This document shows positions 35,106 through 46,800 of a stretch of DNA of 64,000 bases, piece by piece. Source of the DNA: Pristionchus mayeri (taxonomy: Eukaryota > Nematoda > Chromadorea > Rhabditida > Neodiplogasteridae); NCBI GenBank assembly GCA_036245805.1, contig BTRK01000004.1, forward strand, positions 33,031,541 through 33,095,540, written 5' to 3'. The position numbers and the translations under genes were made by a program. The stretch's first letter is position 1; the number at the start of each line of letters is the position of its first letter. The notes beneath the pieces are model-generated. The model did not search any database and was not told where the DNA came from. It saw nothing but the letters and a program-made list of their open reading frames with translations.

Positions 35106-36719
35106 ACTGATAATTCCATTGCTATGAAGTCACCAAGAGTTCCCGTTGTGGAACTCACTGAGGTCTACCGAGCACCTCCTTCCCTCGTCGCCCCCTACAA
35201 CAGACTCGCATATGGAGGCAAACTCGTTTCCAAGAAGGTCGGCGTGTCTTTTCCTTTCGAAAAACAATATTAATTGTCAATTCTAATCATGAATTAAAGT
35301 CACTTGAAACCTTTTGCGATTGGTACGGCAGCTTTCACATGCGGGTTCAGTGGATAGAATGTGCTTTATAGGCGAGTTAGGTGGCTTATATAGTGAGCAA
35401 ACGGAGTGAAGAGCACATGAAAAGGTGCTTGGGGAGTACCGCATGCGATATTACAACGAGAAACCCTGAGCATCTCCGTCTGGGGGTGGAGACGGTAGCG
35501 TATACATGCGCATATTGCTTCAGGCTGAAGGAGACTCTCCATTGAGCGAAATCGGTCTCGTCGATGCCGGAATGCCCCAGTTGATGTTCATCGAAGTGGA
35601 TGGGAAACAGGAAAGGGATGAGGAGAGCAAGTCTCTCTACAACGAGGAGGAAATCAAAACATTCCATAAGTATACCATCTTGTAATTCTCGAACAAGAGT
35701 ATTTGTGGTGTTGGTGTGAATGTTGGAAAACAAAATAAGATATCTTCCAATATTTTCCACTATATGAATATGAAAATTGAAAATGGTTAAAATTCATTAC
35801 AGACTGCTGAGTAAATTTCCGAAGGAGTGGAAGGACGAGATTATGGTGATCTGCATCTATGCTGAGCAGAAGAGGAGGTACGGTGTGATTTATCAGCTCA
35901 CTTTTTATTTCTAGAGTCGAAGCAGTTCTCGACAAGGATTTCACTATTCTCACCGTCGATTCTGCTCAGGTTATTTTGACAGAATGTTTAATAGAATATA
36001 TAGTTCCAAATTTTGCACAATTATTTTGGCATGTCTTTCGCATCATTCCCATAACTTCGATATTCCACTCCATTTGAATCCTGGAAAAGAATTTTCTTTC
36101 GAATTGCACAAAATTCGCTGCACGAAAATCACGAATTGCCATACCTCGTAGAGTGGGCGGACTTTAAATTACGAAGAGTGCCATGAACTGCTTAGTATTG
36201 ATACGAACGATACGACAGTTGGTTGTCTACATTAAAGAATCATTTTAACTATTGTAGGGCAAAGAGAAGCCAATCGTGATTCTGCTGACTACACGCACCG
36301 TACTTCCCAAGCAAGACAAGCACTTCTTTAGGATCAAAGAGCGGTCGGTTAATCAAAATAAATGTTGCTATTTTACTTTGAAGGCTTAACGCTTCAGATC
36401 ATATGGGTTCGTATGTTGATACAACACGGGTGCACGGCAAAATTCCGATATATAATTTTGGACTATTGCCATATAAGCATACAACTATGACCAGTACTTG
36501 GATTAACTCATGGGACAGGAACTATCACGACAAGCTTTGTTCAGATGCAACATTGCCGTATCTCGTCAGCAAAAGACTCTCATCATTATGGGATTCAAAC
36601 CTCTTCTAACAATGGATGAGCCATGGAGAACGGTAGTCAATGGAAAAACGGAAGTCAACGGAGTTGCCCTAGAAGAATTCACTAAAATAGAAGCCAGTGA
36701 TGAAAAATTACATAACTGA
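35106..36719 (+). pseudogene. UPF1-like helicase, 3' part (copy 2)
   Basis: Exons: ~35106-35237 (IAMKSPRVPVVELTEVYRAP), 35524-35669, 35803-35877, 35915-35969 (TVDSAQ), 36258-36343 (GKEKPIVILLTTRTVLPK) and 36545-36719 (motif VI, CNIAVSRQQKTLIIMGFKP; stop TGA). By content this completes the gene that breaks off at 26486, with the satellite and the MULE in between. Exons up to 35969 are identical to copy 1. The last two differ markedly, including an extra segment before EEFTKIEASDEKL. All visible motifs look sound, but a start and motifs I-III are absent from this half. Confidence 0.65.
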
Positions 36720-37308
36720 ATTGTCATTGACTCGGTTTTGAATGTAAATCAATTGTTCATTTTATTTGCTTCTGTAGTATCTGCTTGCTTCGTAGTATTC
36801 GTTGAATGTTACGAGAGTTTTTCTGAGATGTTTAGTTGTGCCTTATTTATCAAGTGCAGACCCAATAAGCTAATAATTCTATAAATGATGTTGTGTGCAA
36901 GTTCGTGGTTTCAACTCTGTGCGCGTAGCCAGTACTGACTTTCTCGAGCCTCGAAATTCCATTTCGGAATTAAATTCTGACATGCTATGCATTGAGTTAG
37001 CATCATATTGTTTAGTTACAATGACTTTATCCTGATTATGAACCTCCAACAATTGATGGAATGCAAGGCTCTGATAATGAATGGAAAAAACAGAATCTTC
37101 TGATTGTAGAACAGAAAAACCTTAGAAAATTGTTGTGGTGTCTACCGAGAAAATTTGAAAATCTTGTAAAAGTAACACAATAAGAAGGGTAAACTATTCG
37201 AATCATTCAGAATATCTATGAAAGCATAGTAGACTCGAATATTTCATCCTTCTAACAGCCATCAACAAAATTGTTCATAAATATACAGAAAGGAATGAAT
37301 TACTTGGC
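36720..37308. other. Intergenic, 3' ends converge
   Basis: AT-rich spacer between the plus-strand helicase stop at 36719 and the minus-strand coiled-coil gene stop at 37309. No feature recognised. Confidence 0.4.
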
Positions 37309-39815
37309 TCACTCTAATTCGGTAATCTGAAGGGAAGAAACAACGACAGATTGATCGATGTTCTCTTCTGAATCTTCCTGCATTCTCTTCTCCTTCAGTC
37401 CTTTTACAGTAGGAATCAGAGCAACTTTCTGTTCGAGATTCTCGAAAGACTTGACGCATCCATTCCACGTATTCACACCAGAACGTTCCTTCATTCCTTC
37501 CTAAAATACAGTGTGAAAAAACAACAAACAATTTAGCTCACGATGAAAATCTGAAGGTTCTTTGTCATTTCTGCAGCAGCCTCTCCAACTTCTTTGGCGC
37601 TCTCCTTCAAAGTGCCCAAACAATAATCAAAACGATCAATCGATAGTACCTCGATATCAATGAGGAAGGAGGCCTCTGGATGTTCTTCTTCCATTCTCTT
37701 CATATCCTCCACTTCGTTTTCCATCGCTCCCTGCATTTCTGCGAGCTTCTCATGAAGAATACGGACATTCATCTAATAAGGTGTCTTTTTTTCTAGTGTT
37801 TCCATTGAGGACACACCTCGATTTCCGATTTATCCTTAGCAGTGAGATGAAATCGGCCAGATTTCATCATATCGTCCAACTCGAAACGCAAATTGTTGAA
37901 TTGATGACGGATAGCAATGAGAAATTGCCTAAAAGAAACGTTTCAAATCTGTACTCGAATAAACACGATAACTGCGAAACTAAAATCCGTAGAAATACAT
38001 CATTGCGAAATTACTGAAAACAGTCCGATATTTTTAATACGCTCGGAAAATATTTAATATTCTGAACATGGTGAAGGTGGCAAAAGATTCTCTACTATTT
38101 TCCAACTGTGTATCACGTAATTCCAACACTACAGGATAGACCATAATTCACCTGAGTCCATCCAGTCGATCCGTCCACTTATCCTCCATCTTTCTATTCC
38201 ATTGCTTCTTCTTCATCATCATGATTAAGTTTTCCATCTGAATGGAAGGTCATCTCAAGAAGATCAATCGATAATCACCTGGGAGTTCCATCGACTACAG
38301 TAGTCCTCGTAGTGCTCCCTCTCCATTCTCAACTGATTCTCAAGGTCTTCTCTCATACGAGCAGATACTTCTCCCGACTGTGCAATCATCGAGGCACCTT
38401 CATTTGAAAATAATTATCCCTTGTAAGAGTAATTGAATGTACTTTCAGCAGCGGCCTTATCCATTTCCTCATTCTTAGCTTTTATCCTCTCCCTTTCACT
38501 GTCTCGAATCTTCCATCTGATCAACATACTGATCATTTTACTAACAATTTACTTAGGCTCAACACGATAATAGGAAGTGTACCTCTGCTTTTCCTCCTCC
38601 TTCCTTCCCTTCTCTTCCTCCTCCTCCTTCCTTCTCTTATCTTCCTCCTCCTCCTCCTCCTTCTTCCTGTTCTTCCCTTCCTCCATATCCACTTTCTTCA
38701 CTTCTTCTTTCTCCGGCTCCTCTTTTACTTCCTTCAATCGATCCTCAAATTCCGGATCACGAGCCTCTGCAATTAAACGACTAAATACTTTGATTAAAAT
38801 AAAGGGCCATTCGAGGATATTTGACGCTGATCTAGCAGTGTCCTACCGCGGGCCCAAGATGGGATGTACCTTTACAAGGATACGACCTCTACATTGACTT
38901 TCCGACACTTTTTCGCTTATCGGTCACTCCGCCTCTCCGCACTCAAGCCCATTCATTTTTAGGTATCTCTCACTGCTTTTTGGTCGATCAATCTCTCAAT
39001 GATGTGAATGGATGTGAAACGGGAATGGGATTTTGGGGTATCGATTAACCAAATAAATACCGCAATTCCTGCACAACCCTCATGATATAATCTAAATAAA
39101 TTAATAACTGTACTTCATGCATTTTCCGGCCCTGGTAAACATTTTCTCAACGATGCAGCAAACACAGATGAAAAACCCACGGTCAAACCTACCATAGGAT
39201 TAATCCTGTGGTGGATCCTAAGGTATGGGGTTCGAATCCCAACCTCTACAGTCACCTTTGCCATTATTCGGGGGAAGTACCCAACAGTAGGCAAAAATTG
39301 TACGAGCTTGGCAAAAGTCACTGTAGAGGCCGGGACTCGAACCCACCCTATCATAGGTATGTAAATTACAACGCTTTAGACCACTAGGCCACGGTTTTTA
39401 ACGATAGGATGACCGTGCTTTTTCATCTCTGCCAGCAAATAAAATCACTTAGAAAAGGACCTTCAACAGGTTCCTTCTTCTCCATCTCTTGCTTATTCTC
39501 CAGAGCCACAGGATCAACCTGAGACGACACTATATTATCAAGGGAAACTTGGAATATTTCGATGGTTCATTCATCTGGTTCAAGCTGCTCACCTCGTTTG
39601 GTTCCTCGTAAACCATCGTCAGCAAACGCATTCTTTCTTGATGCCGTTTCTCATTTTCTTCCCGTTTTTGCTCTTCTCTAAAATAAACCCAGATTGAAAT
39701 TTCAAAAAAAGAATAAATAAAACAACCAACCTCTTCCTCGTTTCCTGCATTTCAGCTCTTTCCTGTCTCATGGGCGGAAGACCCCAATAATTTCCAAGGC
39801 GTCTCCAAGACGACA
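37309..39815 (-). CDS. Coiled-coil protein, unrecognised (gene G)
   Basis: Starts MSSWRRLGNYWGLPPMRQE at 39815, immediately after an AATTCAG acceptor. Proposed exons near 39733-39815, 39598-39678, 39458-39517, 38580-38770, 38445-38515, 38285-38400, 38165-38240, 37820-37925, 37541-37772 and 37309-37500. The middle is a Glu/Lys/Arg-rich coiled coil (EEEEEEDKRRKEEEEEKGRK). The C-terminal exons are less charged (IDRFDYCLGTLKESAKEVGE; WNGCVKSFENLEQKVALIP) and may form a helical domain. It follows another coiled-coil gene (40125-43332) on the same strand after ~310 bases, so a nematode-type operon is possible. The C-terminal WNGCVKSFENLEQKVALIP resembles LDGVEECINEITKLIESVP of that neighbour, hinting at paralogy. 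No enzymatic motif. Confidence 0.55.
39168..39428. mobile_element. 260-bp element with tRNA-like ends
   Basis: Ends CAGATGAAAAACCCACGG and the near complement CCGTGCTTTTTCATCTCT. Inside, tRNA-like halves face each other: GGGGTTCGAATCCC (plus) and, on the minus strand, GGCCTAGTGGTCTAAAG with GGTTCGAGTCCC. GCAAAAATTGTACGAGCTTG lies between. Located in an intron of gene G. Confidence 0.55.
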
Positions 39816-40124
39816 TCTGAATTTCGTCTCATATCAAACTTATGAAACTCAGATTAGGTAGTAGTTGCACTCGTTTAAACGACGTGCACAAGTCGAAAAA
39901 AGTGGGCGTAGTTGAACAAAAAAGTTTATTCCGAACATGCTCAACTTTAAAATAAACAACAACGAATAGGATTAACAATTCGAGTCTTTCAGGGATTACA
40001 CAGTGTCAAACTCGAATTGTTCCTCGAGCAACAATTGAATATGTACAACGCGGAAAGGGATAAACCCTACTGCTCTTCATTAGCAGGGATATCGAAAATA
40101 TACAACGAGGATAGGTGGTATGCC

Positions 40125-43100
40125 CTAATGCTCTTCAATAGCACGGGAATTTTCGCCATTGTGGGTAATGGCTTTATTGAGGAAGGTAGTGATGGAGGCA
40201 TTCTGCTCCTCGATCGCTCCGTCGATGAGATCATCAGTCGAGTGGCAGACCATAGAGGGAACACTTTCGATCAACTTAGTGATTTCATTGATACACTCCT
40301 CGACGCCATCGAGGTTGAGTTTCTTGGGAGAGCTTTTCTACAAATCATTCATAAATTAAAATATGATCTCTCTTCTTTTCTAATATATCACTTTAATACT
40401 CATTGTGATGTAAACAAATTATGTAGATATTTCAACACAACACAATATTTATTTTTCGTATCTCGTTTGTGTAGATAAATAAACTCAAAAAAATGAAACC
40501 AATAAAACCAACCGCAGTTTGTCTGAGCTTGTTGATCTCTCTGAAGAGAGTGGATTCCTTATCACGGGCGGAAGTGAGAGCATTCTGAATGAATCAATAC
40601 ATATTTTCCATTGAATAGTATTGTACCTGGGCCTCAATTTTGAGATCTTTCTCGAAGTCTCCTTTTTTGACAAGATCGATCACTTCCTAGGTGCGATTGT
40701 AAAGAGGGGAAAACATATCATGCAAAGAGTAGAGGAGATTCTGAAAAATTATATGGGCATTGAATTCTTAGTCGGACGTTATTCATTTCTTAAGTTTACT
40801 AGTTTCCTTCCAAACCCGTAATATGTAAGTGTTGTTTCAAATACTAAAAAAAGCGGACGACCTGAATATTTTACTGTTGTGAATCATATAGCATGAAAAA
40901 ATCTAACGTATTCGTGAAAAATTCTTAAAACGGGAGCAATACCTTAAGGGGCTTTTTGTTCTCCTTCGAAATCCTCCACTTCGAATCATTCTTGGCTATC
41001 TATAATGATGATGACATGGAATATATAAAAAAGAGAAGCGCCGTACCCAGTCGCTGATCTTTATAATTTTTTCCTCCATTCCCGAAAGAACTTGAATGAT
41101 ATTGCCTATTTTACTGTTGATATTCTCCGCGCCTGTAGCGAACATTTGAAAGCAAGAGATCCATGATCTAAAAAATACCTTTCTCGATACCTCTATTGCG
41201 TCTCATATTGTAGCGCGTTCCGACTGTAGCTGTTGTACACTTCACCACCTCCATCCTAGCCACGTTAGTTTCTCTGAGAAATAAACAGTTTATGTGTGTG
41301 GAGCATATGGCATCGATCTAGCAAGAAAGTGAAAAATACCTATTAGCTTCAATGATCTTGTCCGTCATCTTCATGGTGTTCTCATTATGCTTCTCATTGA
41401 GTGTCGCCATCTCCTTAGCATGTGATTTACCCTCAAAGATAGTAGTAAACAATCAGGAAAGAAAAGCAGTCAGCTCACGAGCTCAATGGTCTGATCTTTG
41501 GCGACCAAGATCTTCTCGACGAGAGCTTCTTCCTTCTCTTCATGTTGCTTCCTCACTTCCTCCAATTCGCTCTTGTTCTCCTGAACAAAAATGAAATATC
41601 AGGTTGTCTTAAAAGTTTCTTTCTTTTTTCATTCACGGACATTATGCCTCATATAATTCTTCAAAGCTGACCAATCAACTTGTGGTTTTTTGCAATTGAC
41701 GTGGGCATGAATAATCTTTATAACGAAGATTATGTTAGGTCATACCGATCGGCAAGACTGGCACAATTAAACACCAGACCCAGCCGAGTCGAAAAAAATT
41801 TCGGATATTTAAATGTTCAGAGTTCATTGCAGAATAGTAATGCGTTCCAATTTGAACTACGATTGTAAAGTACGATGTATAGGGATATTAATGAGCGCGG
41901 TTCAATCATTGTGCTACGTGAAACGTACTTTAGGCGATAATAGAATCTGCACATCGCACAATCCTGCAATTTTCATTCTCAAATTCACAAGCGCTGTACC
42001 TTAGCCCGGAAACCTAAGGCGCAGATTGAAAGCTATTTTCGAAGTACACTAGCTGATTAGTATAATTTGCAAACTAGAAGGTGATGCCAAAAAAATCCAT
42101 TTATGAGCGGTGCTCTTCCAAATCCTAGTTTGGATATTAATGAATCAAAATTAGCACATTTTTATTTCTTCTGTTTCCTAAAGCCATTGAAAGCCTGGTT
42201 TGACTGCATTATTTTTATAATTAGTCCTCTCACTATAACTGATTTACTGCGCTGAGCCTTTAAGCTATTAGTATGCTAGAGATAGGCTCAAACAAAACAT
42301 AGTGAAAATCGGCGTTTGTTGACTGTTCTAGGAATTTGTTATTTTCCTCTTTTCGAATACAATCGGGAAGCGATTTACACATAATGCAGAAATGTACTAG
42401 CAATACCCTAACTCATGCTAAGAATATAACCAGGGCTGTCGAAGTTTACAAGAAGAAACTTGGAAAATCAAAAGGAAAGAAAATTTTGAGACAACCTAAT
42501 ATTTATGCAGACGCGACGATGGAAGTGATACACAAGCGATGTGGGTGCAGGAGGATGACTATCCAGAGTCATTGAGAGTTAAAGATGGTAGATTCCGTAA
42601 AATGATGATCTGTACTAGATTTAAAACGCTGTGTTTGAGTGTGGTTGCGAAATCGGCCGGGAGAATGAGAGAATGGGAGCACGTAAACAGGTGACGCCAC
42701 ATTGATACACTCCGCAAGCATGGGAGTCCTCGCCGAAAGCCCCGGAAATAAATAATATTTACCTCGAGTTTGGCAGTCAACTGCTTGCGTTGCTCGTTAC
42801 TCAGCTCATCACTGCAATATATTAAACTAAATTCCATCTGCCGAGAAAACAACGAACCTCTTCTTAAGCTTCTCCTCGAGCTTGCGATTTTGCTCATTCA
42901 GATATCTCTCCCTGGCCGCATTCTAAACAATCATTTATACGCAACTGAAAATCAAGCATGAGAAAAACTAGTCAGGTGTGATGAGACATGCAAAGCGCGT
43001 CAGTAAAGAATCGAAAGTAATAAACGAACATGAGCGGCAAGTTCGTCCGCGTGTCTTCTGCGCTGTTCTTCATTCAGAGTCTCCTGTCTTCTCATTTCCT

Positions 43101-43332
43101 CCAATTCAGCCTGCAGGAAAATGGAATTATAATCAGGAAATAATACATTTTTGTCGAGACAATTACATTGTGCCGTCTGTAGATATGAGGACAATAAGAA
43201 CCGAGAAGGAAGAAAGAATGCGGAATAAATCCTGTAAATAAATTGTTGAACAACACACTCACTTTGTGATTGTCTCCAGCACCAAATAGTGCTTTGCCTG
43301 CACCTAGGATAATATCCATGAAGCGCATTGCT
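40125..43332 (-). CDS. Coiled-coil protein, unrecognised (gene F)
   Basis: Starts at 43332 (or the ATG at 43323), two bases after an ATTGCAG acceptor: MRFMDIILGAGKALFGAGD. Proposed exons near 43266-43332, 43030-43113, 42860-42925, 42765-42813, 41475-41582, 41341-41430, 41180-41275, 41050-41135, 40945-40998, 40626-40695, 40520-40585 and 40125-~40342 (stop TAG). The first exons form a polar heptad-rich helix (EEMRRQETLNEEQRRRHADE; NEQNRKLEEKLKKR; KSELEEVRKQHEEKEEALVE). The short glycine-rich hydrophobic N-terminus (IILGAGKALFGAG) could insert into a membrane or package in a coil; this is inference. The C-terminus ends ...TTFLNKAITHNGENSRAIEEH. Divergent from the DEAH helicase gene, 525 bases away. 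The intron 41590-42765 holds nothing recognised. Confidence 0.55.
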
Positions 43333-43857
43333 GCAATGATCACAATTATCGAGGAGTATACGGAGAAACGAGAAAAACTGATATTGAACGATATGAAATA
43401 CGAAGGAGAGACATTAACACAGCCCAAATATTTCGGGATTGGATTGCTCAGAATGAGGGTTATTGGCAGGTTCAGGAATTCAGGAAGCTATACAATTTTT
43501 AATTTAAATCAAATAAATTCCAAAGAATGAAACAAGCAAAAGAATCACGGACCATAAGACCAAACAAGAACACAAATTAATAAGAAATATATTAACTGAA
43601 GCCGTGACATTGACGTGCACAAATTTACGATGACGTGTGCAAGGCGGCACTCACGAATGTGTATAAATTATTGCAACTTGAAATGGTTATGCAGGCCTTT
43701 GGCGGGAATTCAAAATATTTTGAAAGATACTCAGTCAATTTACGATAGGAAGGATGTGTGTGTTTCAACTACGGTATTATCGTGCGAACTGAGTGCATGC
43801 AAAGAGTTCGAGCTTTTCACCGACTTATTTTATTTGTATGCGTTTTTACGTGTTCAG
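43333..43857. other. Divergent intergenic region
   Basis: About 525 bases between the ATG of gene F (minus) and the ATG of the DEAH helicase gene (plus). Probable bidirectional promoter region by position. No specific element identified. Confidence 0.4.
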
Positions 43858-46800
43858 ATGTCCAATTTCGCCGAAGTGTCCCTGGAGAATCGCCGTAAGC
43901 TTCCGCCTGACACACTCGAGGTAGGCAGTCGGCTGAGCACCGCTTTCGAAGCTATCAGGTGAACATTTAAACGTTGTTTTAGTTAGTGTTCATGTTATTT
44001 TGGCTAAATTTCCACTCTAATTTCCATTCTCGCCATTTTCAGCCTCAGCACTGCGACAAAGCGAGCAAATGTGCTCAGGTACTTACTATTCTCCCTATTC
44101 CTTGTTGTATTGCATTAAACTCCGTGTGTAAAATAGCAACATCCTGATGTTATAGACAGAGCGAAAGAAGCTCTTCACCGCGATTTTGAGCATTCTGTAG
44201 ATAAATTGCACGCGCTCATATCTATAATGAGGAGGCTATTGTTAAATGCGCTGTTTGAAATTACATTCTTAAGCTGAAGCTGTTTTGCGGGCTATGTTCA
44301 ACTATGAAACATGCACGCTATGGACCAATCCCCGAATATCACTGATACCAATAAATACATTTCCCTTGTAGTCCAATGGAGAGATGGTGCGAGTGTCCTC
44401 TAGTGAAGTCGAGTGGGAACGACAAGTCGATGGCACCATTCGACGAGCACATCGACGTTTTCAAGATTTCAAAGGTCGGTTCTACTCTCTATTTTTCGCA
44501 CATCCGCTACTTATGTGTTCTTCGCGGCCAACAATTCACAAAACAATTAAGAATATAGTTATTTAATTGTGAAATATATCAGGTAGCCGAGGAGATCGTC
44601 CGAGAACTTGGGAAAAACGATGCCGTTTTTATCATCGCTCCTACGGGAGTGGGAAAGTCTCTTGAGGCGAGTATACTTTACATATTTTTATTTAAATTGT
44701 GGTAGATATAGGCATTTTCGCATACATTTCTAGTCTAAGATAGCAATGCGAAAGACACGTAAACTCGCAGTAGGACCATGCAAGAACAATTCTGGCTGCA
44801 GGCTCCCTATTTCGCTGAACAACTGGCCAGGACAAGCGGAGATATGGGATACCGCAAAACGCTCATGGCGGTTCCCAATGCAGAGCACTGTATTAGCACG
44901 ACTAGGACGTTCGGTCAGGTGAGTCACCAAGAGTAACGACTCCCTTTGCACAACATTAAGAATCCTTATCTATACCTATATATAAAGCGCAGTGTCCGTA
45001 CGTTTGTCCGGATTGCGAAATCGCTCGGATTGCGAAACCTCTCTAGGACGAGGCCCCCGCCGAAGGCGGGGGGCAGCCGGACTAGTGTTTAATAATTCAT
45101 AAAAAAAAACTAGCTCGGTTCCGCTCCCTGTCTTAGACGATCGTTCCCGTGCTAGGTTTCGCAATCAGTCGTGGCGAAACTTGTTTACGCGTGTCCGCTT
45201 TCCCCTCCTGACCGATTTCGCAATCCGGTCATACACACACTGCACGGTATATGTAGGTGTAGATGCTCCACAAGGAGCTCCACATCGCCCTACGTGGTTT
45301 AGACACCTACACCACCACGAGTGGCCATTTATGGTCGCCCGTGGTTTTTAGCTGGCCGTCCATACCAAGTGGATGAGGGTGGTTGTCCATACATGGGCAG
45401 TGATTGCAGTAGTATCAAAATCCGGGAAAATGTCCACTAATTCAGCCACTAAACCAGCAGGGTTTAAATGGACTGGTACCCTACAATTGTAAGAAGTATG
45501 ATGGGTAAAATACGAAAACCGGGAGGATTTCGCTGCTAGCAGCCATGCTGCCCAACTTTGTGGTTGTCCCCCCCCCCCCCTGGGTTCGGAGTGGGAGAAA
45601 TGGGGTTACCCCCTACAGTAATAAAGTCCCGATATGACTTTCAAAATTATTTGCAGTTTTTCAACGACTCGAACATCAAGGTCTCCGCTTTCCCCAACCC
45701 CTACGATGAACGAGTTTATTATGGAAATCAAGAGATTTGGAAGCTGAGAAAGCGCAAGAGATCGAAATGCTGTGAGAATGCCTAGGCTACGTCTAAATCT
45801 AAGCTTAAAGCTACCCAACAAGGACGAAATTGACCCATTATTTTTTGTCCTCCATCGAATAGCCGATGGTTGAATTAGCATAAAATGAATATACAAAAAT
45901 GCTAAAAAATCAATAATAACCTCGAGGGAAAGCCGGAAATAATCAGCGTAATCCCGCGCTTTCTCACTTTCGCATGCTCTCTCGTACACGCGACGGGATC
46001 AGTTTTTTGTTCGTTCCTTGTTGGGTAACTTTAAAAGCATGTAATAACGACAGCATTGCCTCCATCGGAACCCTCTTCCAGACTTCTTCAGTAGTGCCGG
46101 AAGTACTGATTATTCCCCTGTTGCGCATTCACTATGAATACTAATGCAAACGTAGTGCCACGGTACCAAATTCGTCGACATTAGTGACCACCTGTCCGCC
46201 TAATGGGTCTCATGTAGAAAAATTCAAATTCCAACATCAGGCATCATGTTGACCTTAATCAGGCAATATTTTTGAATTGGAACAGCGTTAAAATGGCTTT
46301 TGCACATCATAATTGATGCAAATTCAAATTTCAGGACACTAAACAAAGAAATGGACACAAATTACGGTCTTTTCCTAGTGGGCGGAGTTAGGCGGATCGG
46401 TGGTCACGATTGTCGATGAGTTAGGGGCCGTGTAGTGCGACTAATTTGAACTTCTCATTGGGGTCTACATGTTAAGATACTCGCGATGGCTATCAAGAAG
46501 ATGCTGGCTCAACCCTTCTCCAATGAGAGGCAGAAAACTGCTCGATCGCTCAACAAGTTAATGCTACTGACTGCGACGTTGGATGAGAAGGAGAGGGGGA
46601 GATACAGAGAGTACGATATGTTTTCTACTTTGCATTTCTATTGGCCTTTCTGAATATCTATCCAGCATGGTTAAAGAAAAATAAAAGTGCAGCCACGTCA
46701 AGCGATTTTACCATCGTCAAGATACGAATACGCTAGGTGTCTACGCTACTGCGTATTCCTGCTGTCAAAAGTGCTTCTAGGGAACGTTACCTTTCGCAAC

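Larger units (their letters stand above)
32190..36190 (+). repeat. Four-kb direct repeat of window bases 1-4000
   Basis: Apparently identical to 1-4000 except for one extra C in the poly-C run. Similarity stops sharply after CCATGAACTG. The left limit cannot be seen because copy 1 begins at the window edge. Confidence 0.95.

Noticed and set aside
37781..38017. Plus-strand frame within the coiled-coil gene G
   Set aside because: Shadow of minus-strand exons that continue the charged protein.
46396..46432. VVTIVDELGAV read as helicase motif II (DExx) of the DEAH-like gene
   Set aside because: It is the right terminal repeat of the MITE at 46147-46443; the same sequence occurs inverted near 46170.
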